From NCBI RefSeq assembly GCF_014644555.1, contig NZ_BMKX01000002.1, positions 496,001-560,000 on the forward strand: a stretch of 64,000 nt of DNA, given 5' to 3'. Below the pieces are notes generated by a model. The model saw only the letters and a program-made list of their open reading frames with translations, was not told the origin of the DNA and did not search any database. The position numbers and the translations under genes were made by a program. The first letter of the stretch is position 1; each line of letters starts with the position of its first letter. Below, one piece after another: positions 54,479-61,831 of this stretch. The stretch is from Glutamicibacter ardleyensis. GTDB taxonomy: Bacteria; Actinomycetota; Actinomycetes; Actinomycetales; Micrococcaceae.

Positions 54479-56086
54479 GTGCGGGCGATCAAGGCATGGT
54501 TCGGCAAAATGTTTCCCAATCGAATCTCGCTGGCAGCGCAGTACCTCGTCCTACAGCTGCTGATCATTGCCGTGGTACTTACCGGTGTCGTAGTGGTTTC
54601 CACAACTCAAGCAACAAATAATTTTGAGCAAGAAGAAGGTAGACGCAGTCTTGCAGCAGCAGAATCACTGGCCGCTAACCCACTGATGCGCATCATGCTT
54701 CCGGGCGCCGAACCAGAAATGGGCTCAGCGCTGCCAGCCATGGCGGAATCGGTACGAAGCACCTCTGGACTGCAATTCGTCACCGTTGCTGACCCGCAAG
54801 GCGAAGTGATCACCTCTAGTTTCCCTGACGATGTAGGAACCTCAATTCTTCATCCGCAATCTCAGGTAATAGAAGGTCGAGGGTGGACCGGAGATATCTG
54901 GCGCAACGGAAATCATGTGCTGATCGCACAAGTTCCGGTTCTAGACGATGAGGGGATAATGGTGGGCATTGTCAGTGCCGGACAAAAATATCCTTCAACG
55001 CAAGCGGTGATCCGCGAGATCGCACCCAGCGCCCTATTTACGCTCTTGGTGTCCGTGCTTTTGGGAACGGTCGGCTCCGTACTTCTCTCCAGACGAGTTA
55101 AACGTCAAACTCGTGGCATGGAACCTCGGGAAATCTCAGAACTCTTTGAGCACCGCGAAGCCCTGCTACACGGGGTCAAAGAAGGAATCGTCTCCGTTTC
55201 CCCCGACCAACGAGTGATGCTGGCCAACGACATTGCTATTGAACTACTGCAGCTACCCAATGACTGTGTAGGCCAAACACTGGAACAGCTAAAGGTCGCA
55301 CCGCAGGTGACCCGTGCACTAACCACCAAGCAGAATCACCCCGATCGTCAATTCCTCGTGGCCGAGAAAGTCCTTGTCTTCAATCGAATGCCGGTGGCTG
55401 TCGCCGGACGCGACCTCGGATCGGTCACCACCTTTCGTGACCGAACCGAGCTAACTCTCCTAGAACAAGAATTAGGCGACAGTAAGGCAACCTCGGACAT
55501 GTTGCGGGCACAGACCCACGAATTTGCCAACCAGCTACATGCCATCTCGGGGCTGATCCAGCTAGGTGAATATGATGAAGTAGTGGGTTTCATTGATGGG
55601 GTGAGCTTCAGCCGAAGCAAACTATTTGAAGATGTTGCGGCCAGGATCAACGAGCCGACCATTGCTGCGCTATTGATCGCCAAGGCCAGTGTGGCGACGG
55701 AACGGGGGATCAAGCTAAGCGTCGCCGAGAATTCACATCTTGGACGTAATGATGAGCAACTAGCACGAGACCTCACCACGGTCATCGGCAACCTCGTAGA
55801 TAACGCGATGGATGCGGTATCAGCAGTGACTCAACCGCACATCGAGCTACGCATCGAAGAATCCGAAACCCACGTAATCGTTCAGGTAAGCGATAATGGA
55901 TCCGGGATAGATGACGCGGCAATCAATGAGATCTTTACTCAAGGATTCTCAACCAAAGACACCACAGTATCCGGCGGAAGAGGTTTTGGACTGGCGCTAA
56001 CCAGGCTAGTCTGCCGGCGGCGCGCAGGGGACGTGCAAGCCATCAACGCTGGTGGCGCGCAATTCACCGCCACACTCAGGAAGTAG
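54479..56086 (+). CDS. Sensor histidine kinase, CitA/DcuS type
   Basis: A 535-residue membrane kinase sensing C4-dicarboxylates, citrate or tricarboxylates. TM1 at about 18-42, an extracytoplasmic PAS/Cache domain to about 175 (GLQFVTVADPQGEVITSSFP, the HPQ region), TM2 at about 182-205, a cytoplasmic PAS domain, then the SPOB-type phosphoacceptor His347 in LRAQTHEFANQLHAISGLIQ. The ATPase domain has GNLVDNAMDAV (N box), VSDNGSGID (G1) and SGGRGFGLALTRL (G2). GTG 54479 follows AAGAGG. Divergent placement from tctCBA and coupling to a CitB-type regulator strongly suggest control of tricarboxylate uptake. Confidence 0.93.
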   Translation: MRAIKAWFGKMFPNRISLAAQYLVLQLLIIAVVLTGVVVVSTTQATNNFEQEEGRRSLAAAESLAANPLMRIMLPGAEPEMGSALPAMAESVRSTSGLQFVTVADPQGEVITSSFPDDVGTSILHPQSQVIEGRGWTGDIWRNGNHVLIAQVPVLDDEGIMVGIVSAGQKYPSTQAVIREIAPSALFTLLVSVLLGTVGSVLLSRRVKRQTRGMEPREISELFEHREALLHGVKEGIVSVSPDQRVMLANDIAIELLQLPNDCVGQTLEQLKVAPQVTRALTTKQNHPDRQFLVAEKVLVFNRMPVAVAGRDLGSVTTFRDRTELTLLEQELGDSKATSDMLRAQTHEFANQLHAISGLIQLGEYDEVVGFIDGVSFSRSKLFEDVAARINEPTIAALLIAKASVATERGIKLSVAENSHLGRNDEQLARDLTTVIGNLVDNAMDAVSAVTQPHIELRIEESETHVIVQVSDNGSGIDDAAINEIFTQGFSTKDTTVSGGRGFGLALTRLVCRRRAGDVQAINAGGAQFTATLRK

Positions 56087-56096
56087 GAAACAACTC

Positions 56097-56768
56097 GTGA
56101 TCAAAGTACTGGTGATTGATGATGACTTCATGGTCGCCAAGGTTCACTCCGGGTTCGTCAACAACGAGCCAGGATTCTCCGTGGTGGGAGTAGCTCACTC
56201 GGCCAAAGACGCACTAATAGCAGCCACTGCGTTGTCACCGGACCTCGTCTTGCTCGATATCCACCTGCCAGACATGAACGGCCTAGACCTGTTGCAACGC
56301 TTGCGCGACATTCAGCCAGACCTCGACGTTCTAGTCATCAGCGCGGCACGCGAAATGGACACCGTGCGACGGGCGCTGCGTGGCGGAATCGTGCACTACC
56401 TGATGAAGCCGTTCTCCCGCGAAGACCTACATGAACGACTCGAACATTATCTGAAAACATATCAGCCATTGCATCAAGCCGATCAAGAACTGCAACAAGC
56501 AGACGTCAATCGGCTCTTTGGACTCAGCGGACAAAATCGCCGTCCACTGCCCAAGGGATGCAGCGCCGAGACTATGACACTGGTAGAAAACATCGTCAAA
56601 GAGGCGGTACAACCCATTTCCGCCACAGAAACTGCAGAAAAACTCGGCACCTCACGGGTGAGCGCTCGCCGGTATCTGGAGTACCTGGCCGATGAAAATC
56701 TGGCACAGGTCAATCTGCGTTATGGAGGAGTAGGCCGGCCTGAACGCCGGTACTCGTGGAGTAACTAG
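56097..56768 (+). CDS. Two-component response regulator, CitB/DcuR type
   Basis: A 223-residue regulator. The receiver domain (1-120) has the acidic DDD at 8-10, phosphoacceptor Asp54 in VLLDIHLPDMNG and Lys in YLMKPFSRED. The C-terminal domain is the DcuR/CitB winged HTH kind: AVQPISATETAEKLGTSRVS, then RRYLEYLADENLAQVNLRYG and GRPERRY. GTG 56097 follows AGGAA ten bases after the kinase stop; a longer frame from 56052 lies within the kinase gene. Likely target: the tctC promoter. Confidence 0.93.
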   Translation: MIKVLVIDDDFMVAKVHSGFVNNEPGFSVVGVAHSAKDALIAATALSPDLVLLDIHLPDMNGLDLLQRLRDIQPDLDVLVISAAREMDTVRRALRGGIVHYLMKPFSREDLHERLEHYLKTYQPLHQADQELQQADVNRLFGLSGQNRRPLPKGCSAETMTLVENIVKEAVQPISATETAEKLGTSRVSARRYLEYLADENLAQVNLRYGGVGRPERRYSWSN

Positions 56769-56838
56769 CCATTAAACACGTCATCAGGACTAAAGCAGGC
56801 TCGGTGTATCTGAGGCGAATAAAGTTCTAGACATGGCT

Positions 56839-56872
56839 GTGGCCTTGCACTAGGTACTCGGTGCAAGGCCAC
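56839..56872. terminator. Hairpin between convergent genes
   Basis: Perfect 12-base inverted repeat GTGGCCTTGCAC / GTGCAAGGCCAC with a ten-base loop between the convergent regulator and FMO genes. No T-run on either side. Confidence 0.7.
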
Positions 56873-56910
56873 TATGCGGTCAAGGCTAAAGCTGCAAGGT
56901 CAAGATTTAG

Positions 56911-58311
56911 CTATGCCTTGCTCGACTTGGAGTGCTCGTTGGAGGCGAGATCTTCGAGTTTTTCTCGCGGGGCAGCGGAAACGTAGCGTTCCATGCTGTC
57001 ATCCAGTTCGCTGAGCCATGGAGTGTGGTGCTTGTCTGCCATCGTACCGGTCATCACTGAACGATAAACCTTGTCGCGGTAGGTCAGGATATTTTTCTTC
57101 TTATCCGTTTTCCAAGCCATAAAGGTTCGGGTGACCTCATCCAAATCAAACATCGGGTAGTCCGTCAGTTCAATGAGATCCCGTATGTAGTCGGCCTGGA
57201 ATTTCACTTCGTCTTCTGCTGTTTCGATAGCGTTAAAACGTTCAAGCCATGCATCGATGCTTTCGCGTTGTTCGCTCGGCGAAGGGATGGTTAGCTCACC
57301 CAAAATTATATCGCGAACGTACCAAGCCTGGGCATCAAACATATTAAAGGTGAACCACTGATCTTGAGCGCCAAGGTAGTACAGGCTGTCGTTGTTTTCA
57401 GAAACAACACCGCGGTACAAAGTATCCGGGTAAACGTTGTTTGGTGAATCCAATGCCAGGTCAGAGGGCAAGAATGGATAGTGGTGCAAGTATCCGGTGC
57501 ACAGGATGACCGTATCAAATGAGCGGGACATGCCGTTGCTGAAGTACGCGGTTGAACCTTCGAAGCGGTCAATGAGGGGGAGTTCCTCAATGCCTTCTGG
57601 CCAGTCGAACCCCATAGGACCTGAGCGGTAGCTATACGTGACTGAGCGTGCGCCCATTTTGAATGATTGGACACCAATGTCTTCAGCCGAATAACTTGCT
57701 CCGATCAGCAGAACATCTTTATCTGCTAAGCGTTCAGCTCCGCGGAAATCGTGGGCATGCATAAGCTCGCCAGGGAACGTTTCAATGCCCTTAAAATCTG
57801 GGACGTTAGGGAAACTGAAGTGTCCGGAGCCCACAATGACGTGATCGAATTCGGAAGTTTCCGTTTGCCCGGTCTTGAGATCTTCGGTGGTGACAGTAAA
57901 TAGGTTGGTGCTCTCGTCAAAATCAACCCAACGCACCACAGTAGCGAAGCGAACGTGCTTTTTAACATCGGACTTCTCGGCGCGACCATTGATGTAATCC
58001 CACAGCACTGCACGTGGTGGGTAGGAAGAAATTGGGCGGCCAAAATGCTCATCAAATGTGTACTCGGCGAATTCTAGGGCTTCTTTGGGGCCGTTAGACC
58101 AAAGGTTGCGGTACATGCTCGAATGTACTGGTTCGCCGTACTTGTCGATGCCGCTACGCCAGTTGTAATTCCACTGGCCTCCCCAGTCGTCTTGCTTTTC
58201 AAAGCAGACGATCTCAGGGATCTCTCGCCCGGATTTCTTGGCAGAATCGAATGCCCGCAGCTGGGCAATGCCGCTGGGTCCTGCTCCAATGATGGCGACG
58301 CGTTGAGTCAA
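56911..58311 (-). CDS. tmm: Flavin-containing monooxygenase, trimethylamine monooxygenase-like
   Basis: A 466-residue class B flavoprotein that oxygenates nitrogen (or sulfur) centres with NADPH and O2; trimethylamine to its N-oxide is the expected reaction. FAD loop GAGPSG at 9-14, FMO signature FPGELMHAHDF at 179-189, NADPH loop GASYSAEDIG at 204-213, and the C-terminal CTGYLHHYPFL. The block DQWFTFNMFDAQAWYVRDII and the ending SVMTGTMADKHHTPW closely recall bacterial Tmm (Methylophaga), more than Baeyer-Villiger or siderophore enzymes. TTG 58311 has GGAGAGG seven bases before it. No demethylase (tdm) or methylamine genes are adjacent. The upstream leader contains a hairpin (58346-58394). 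Confidence 0.9.
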   Translation of the reverse strand: MTQRVAIIGAGPSGIAQLRAFDSAKKSGREIPEIVCFEKQDDWGGQWNYNWRSGIDKYGEPVHSSMYRNLWSNGPKEALEFAEYTFDEHFGRPISSYPPRAVLWDYINGRAEKSDVKKHVRFATVVRWVDFDESTNLFTVTTEDLKTGQTETSEFDHVIVGSGHFSFPNVPDFKGIETFPGELMHAHDFRGAERLADKDVLLIGASYSAEDIGVQSFKMGARSVTYSYRSGPMGFDWPEGIEELPLIDRFEGSTAYFSNGMSRSFDTVILCTGYLHHYPFLPSDLALDSPNNVYPDTLYRGVVSENNDSLYYLGAQDQWFTFNMFDAQAWYVRDIILGELTIPSPSEQRESIDAWLERFNAIETAEDEVKFQADYIRDLIELTDYPMFDLDEVTRTFMAWKTDKKKNILTYRDKVYRSVMTGTMADKHHTPWLSELDDSMERYVSAAPREKLEDLASNEHSKSSKA

Positions 58312-58345
58312 ACGTACCTCTCCGGCTATCTAAGCCTTATATCAG

Positions 58346-58394
58346 TTGCGCGCCGAGAATCGAACCAACAATCGAGTTCGTCAGCGTCGCGCAA
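58346..58394 (-). promoter_or_regulatory. Structured element in the tmm leader
   Basis: Seven-base arms TTGCGCG / CGCGCAA enclose an inner stem CGAAC / GTTCG with ten-base loop. It lies 35 bases before the tmm-like start, on the same strand, so it would be in the 5' leader or between the upstream promoter and gene. Type unknown; no U-run follows. Confidence 0.45.
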
Positions 58395-58657
58395 TTCAAC
58401 AAAAATGCTCTAAACCAGTCGACCAGTCACGCATAGAAAACGTTCACATGCCGAGGGAAAACTTGTCCTGTTCAAGGGACTCCACCCTTGAGTTTATCAG
58501 TTATTCATTTTTTGGAATTTTAAAGCATCTATTGAGGGGGAGGTTTGATGTCGTTTCAGAGAAATTCGTGCTCGGTATTTCACCTTGAGGCACAGCAAAT
58601 AACGCCAACACCTAGGAGTGAGTACCGAGGAATCGGAGACTATTGAGCTGCCAACCT
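58395..58657. other. Remaining spacer between tmm-like gene and pheA
   Basis: AT-rich stretch of about 260 bases with no gene; together with the hairpin region the spacer is about 345 bases. It should hold the tmm promoter. No clear -35/-10 pair recognised, and no terminator for pheA beyond weak pairing. Confidence 0.4.
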
Positions 58658-59518
58658 TTACACGAAGGAGGCAGAGATTTTTTGGCGATGCTCACTTGCT
58701 GCGTAGGTGCCTAGGATCTTGATTTCCCAAGTGAAGAAGTCCAATTCTTCTAGGGCAAGGCGTACCGGTAGATCTTCGGGATGGCCCTCGATGTCAACCA
58801 TGAAAATTGTGGCAGCGAAACTTGAGTCGAGCATGTAACTTTCCATGCGGGTCAGGTTTACCCCGTTGGTAGCAAATCCGCCTAATGCTTTGTACAGTGC
58901 GCTAGGCACGTTGCGAGCGTGGAAGACCAAGGTGGTGATCACAGATTCGGGTAGTTTAGCGCGCGCGGGGAGCTCTTGCTTCCGCGCAAGAACCACGAAA
59001 CGAGTGGTGTTCGTTTCGTCGTCTTCTACCGAAGAAGCTAGTACTTCTAGTCCATACAGTTCGGCAGCAAGTGGTGGTGCCAGAGATAGTTTGGTCGGGT
59101 CGTTCCAGTCTCGGACCTCGCGCGCGGAACCTGCGGTGTCTCCAGCGATCACTGGTATCAGCTTGTTCTCACGGATGATCTTGCGGCACTGTCCTAGTGC
59201 ATGGATATGACTATGGACTTCGGTAGCTTCTTCAATGCTGCTTCCAGGAAGTCCCAACAGGTCAAAACGGATACGTAAATAGTGCTCGCCGACAATCTGT
59301 AGTCCAGATTCGGGGAGTAAAACGTGAATGTCGGCAACTCGTCCCGCAATCGAGTTCTCAATCGGGATCATGGCAAGATCGGCTTCGCCGCTTTCCACCA
59401 TGGCGAAGGCGTCTTCAAAGCTCGCACAAGGTATGGCTTCCATATCGGGGAACTGCTCGGTGCAGGCCATATTCGAATTGGATCCGGCTTCGCCCTGATA
59501 CGAAATCTTTTTGCTCAT
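58658..59518 (-). CDS. pheA: Prephenate dehydratase
   Basis: Makes phenylpyruvate from prephenate, the committed step to phenylalanine. The 286-residue protein is the monofunctional type: catalytic domain at 1-185 with KISYQGEAGSNSNMAC, VESGEADLAMIPIENSIAGR and the essential Thr-Arg-Phe in NTTRFVVLARK; then an ACT regulatory domain (195-275) with ALGGFATNGVNLTRMESYML, where ESR of many relatives is ESY. Feedback by phenylalanine through the ACT domain is expected. ATG 59518; divergent from the IclR gene. Confidence 0.95.
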   Translation of the reverse strand: MSKKISYQGEAGSNSNMACTEQFPDMEAIPCASFEDAFAMVESGEADLAMIPIENSIAGRVADIHVLLPESGLQIVGEHYLRIRFDLLGLPGSSIEEATEVHSHIHALGQCRKIIRENKLIPVIAGDTAGSAREVRDWNDPTKLSLAPPLAAELYGLEVLASSVEDDETNTTRFVVLARKQELPARAKLPESVITTLVFHARNVPSALYKALGGFATNGVNLTRMESYMLDSSFAATIFMVDIEGHPEDLPVRLALEELDFFTWEIKILGTYAASEHRQKISASFV

Positions 59519-59795
59519 TAGTTCAATTTAGCGCAGAGTGCTCGCCACCGATGAATGCTAGCAAGGATGTTTCGAAGCGGCCGATCTATGAATGTTGCTT
59601 ACAATCTCAGAGAGTAAAATTCCCCCAAATAATTTCTGTCTGGTCGTTCGCGGTAAGCCAGATACTGCGGTGAGTGTCGATTTATGTGGGTGCAAAATTT
59701 GACAGAATTTAGAGCCCCCAACGGTTCTAATCAGCTTAGGTTATGATGTAGGTCACTGCTGTCTCTGGGATCTCAGCTTTTCATGGGGGTGTGAA
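59519..59795. promoter_or_regulatory. Divergent promoter region pheA / IclR gene
   Basis: About 277 bases separating two divergent genes. TATGAT at 59742-59747 is a plausible -10 for the IclR gene, without a good -35. No other structure seen. Confidence 0.4.
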
Positions 59796-60539
59796 GTGGC
59801 ACAACCAACTTTGATTGGGTCTGTGCAGAAGGCATTGCGCCTTTTGGAGGCTGTTGCGGCGAGCGGTACTGCCGTTTCGGCGAAGAAGCTTGCACGAGTC
59901 ACCGAATTTCCCTTACCAACGACCTATCACTTGCTGCGGACCCTCGAATTTGAGGGTTACCTGTGCAAAATTGATGGTGGATATGCGCTCGGTGCATCGT
60001 CACTTACGGTGCAAAATGATGAGATACAAGAACTGGTGCCACGGGTTCGCCCAGTGCTTCGGTCGTTGAGTGATGAGCTTGGCGCAGCCACGTATTTAAC
60101 CACTTACCAGGATGACGAGATCCATCTCCTAGCAATGGTCGAAGGTCCCGAAGGGCGAAGCGTAGATTTGTGGGTAGGAGTGCATGAATCCGGGCATGCA
60201 ACGGCATTCGGCAAGGCGATTTTGGCAAACCTCAGCGACGAACTGCGTGATGATTACATCAACCGACACGATCTGTATGATCTAACGCCTAACACCATTA
60301 CTAGCCGGGGCGGTCTGGAGCGCAACTTGTCCGTCGGTTCCAATATTTGGTCAGATAAAGAAGAATATCTACTAGGTATTTCCTGTCACGCGGCTCCCAT
60401 TCAGAATAGCGGGATGGTTGGCGCGATTGCAGTTTCTCTACCTTCGCAACGCAAGATGCTGGAAAGCGAAGAAGCAAGCCTTAAGAGGGCTGCGAGACGT
60501 CTCGGTCTTGCGATGGGGCCATCTCTTATCAGTATTTGA
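59796..60539 (+). CDS. IclR family transcriptional regulator
   Basis: A 247-residue regulator. The winged HTH is at about 7-60 (SVQKALRLLEAVAASGTAVS, then LARVTEFPLPTTYHLLRTLE), and the C-terminal GAF-like IclR effector domain follows: VHESGHATAFGKAILANLSD and GISCHAAPIQNSGMVGAIAV with the conserved Cys. The GTG start 59796 has GGGGGTG upstream. IclR proteins beside pheA in actinobacteria are often assumed to govern aromatic amino acid or degradation genes, but no operator is evident and the target is unknown. Confidence 0.9.
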   Translation: MAQPTLIGSVQKALRLLEAVAASGTAVSAKKLARVTEFPLPTTYHLLRTLEFEGYLCKIDGGYALGASSLTVQNDEIQELVPRVRPVLRSLSDELGAATYLTTYQDDEIHLLAMVEGPEGRSVDLWVGVHESGHATAFGKAILANLSDELRDDYINRHDLYDLTPNTITSRGGLERNLSVGSNIWSDKEEYLLGISCHAAPIQNSGMVGAIAVSLPSQRKMLESEEASLKRAARRLGLAMGPSLISI

Positions 60540-60734
60540 AATCTTGTCTCTTGTTGACCAATTGGCCCACCAGCGATGATGGAGACATAGAAGTTCAGCA
60601 GGAATCTAGAAATCCAGGATGTAGCGCGAGTGCTACGGACCAACTACGATATCTAGCGTTCCAAACAGCCTCTAAACCTCCTGCGCAGTATTTCCTGGGT
60701 ACCCCCAAGACTCGGAAAACCAACGTTCAGGATA

Positions 60735-60770
60735 GCGACCCCGAAGATTCCCCCAAGGCTTCGGGGTCGC
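60735..60770. terminator. Terminator between IclR gene and oleD
   Basis: Perfect 12-base inverted repeat GCGACCCCGAAG / CTTCGGGGTCGC with a 12-base loop, between the convergent genes. No clear U-run in either direction. Confidence 0.72.
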
Positions 60771-60820
60771 GCTACCTGGAACGGCCACCGCCAGAGGTCT
60801 AACGGCTACGTACTTTTGAG

Positions 60821-61831
60821 TTATAACTGCCCATAGTAGGTTGTAAGTTTTGCCAAGCCTTCGTCAATACTTACCGTTGGCTTCCAATCCAACACTTCGT
60901 GCGTCTCGCGTTGGTCAAACCAGTGTGCGGTTGAAAGCTGCTCGGCCAAGAACCGAGTCATCGGCGGCTCATCATGCACTAGGTTGCGAGAACCTGCGGC
61001 CAGCCAGACCTTCTCGATGACCGAACCAGCACCACGCGCTAACCAACCGGGAACATTGAGTTTCGGAGCCGGAGCTCCACCAGCCTTGCAGATTCCAGCA
61101 ATGAGTTCCCCCACCGGGCGAGGTTCACCATTGGTGACAACAAGTGCACGTCCGTGGGCGTAATCCATGCGTTCCAGCCCGCGAACAATCGCCGAGGCAG
61201 CATTATCAATGTACGTAGTATCAATAAGTGCCACACCACTGTCTAGCAGAGGAAGCCGGCCGCTCTTGGCACGGTCAACCACGCGCTCAACCAGTTGAGT
61301 ATCGCCAGGGCCCCACACCACATGTGGTCGAATAGCAGCCACCCGGAATTCGGGGGAGTCCTCGGCCAGTGCACTTAGCTCAGCAGCTGCCTTAGAGCGA
61401 GCATAGTTTCCGCGAGCCAAATTCGGGTTCGCAACACCTGCTGACGCGCCCGCCAACGAATTGCCGAAATGAGCGACCGACGGCGAGGAAACAAAAACAA
61501 AATCCTTAATGCCGGCGCTTTTCGCAGCCGCTAACAAATTTGCTGTTCCATCGATGTTAGTGGCGACAAATTCGTTCCAATGGCCGGTAAAGGAGACCTT
61601 CGCGGCCAGATGAATCACCGCATCCATGGATTCTACGGCTGTGGCCACGACATCCTGATCGGTGAGTGAACCACGGATCTCGTCCGTTGCTTGGCTTGAA
61701 GCACCGCGCTGGAAAGTTCGAACCTGGTGCCCTTTGTCGCGCAATAGCTGAGCTACCGCCCCACCGAGCATGCCACTGGCTCCGGTAACCAAGACACGAC
61801 GAGGTTTTGTATTATTTGCTGCTGTGCTCAT
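60821..61831 (-). CDS. oleD: NAD(P)-dependent 3-beta-HSD/epimerase family reductase, OleD-like
   Basis: A 336-residue extended SDR. The cofactor loop is GASGMLGG at 17-24, followed by HLAAKVSFTGHWNEFVATN and the catalytic Tyr143 and Lys147 in NYARSKAA with Ser near 116. In olefin synthesis OleD reduces the 2-alkyl-3-ketoacyl product of OleA to a beta-hydroxy acid that OleC turns into a beta-lactone. Identification relies on its place directly after the oleBC fusion: its ATG 61831 overlaps the oleBC stop (ATGA). The frame extending to 61873 is rejected. By sequence alone it could also be a sterol-dehydrogenase-like SDR. Confidence 0.87.
   Translation of the reverse strand: MSTAANNTKPRRVLVTGASGMLGGAVAQLLRDKGHQVRTFQRGASSQATDEIRGSLTDQDVVATAVESMDAVIHLAAKVSFTGHWNEFVATNIDGTANLLAAAKSAGIKDFVFVSSPSVAHFGNSLAGASAGVANPNLARGNYARSKAAAELSALAEDSPEFRVAAIRPHVVWGPGDTQLVERVVDRAKSGRLPLLDSGVALIDTTYIDNAASAIVRGLERMDYAHGRALVVTNGEPRPVGELIAGICKAGGAPAPKLNVPGWLARGAGSVIEKVWLAAGSRNLVHDEPPMTRFLAEQLSTAHWFDQRETHEVLDWKPTVSIDEGLAKLTTYYGQL

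Noticed and set aside
58330-58430. tRNA-like pieces on the minus strand (D-arm-like GGTTTAGAGCA and T-arm-like GGTTCGATTC)
   Set aside because: The D and T stems do not pair properly and the distance between arms does not fit a standard tRNA; treated as a hairpin element, possibly a decayed tRNA.
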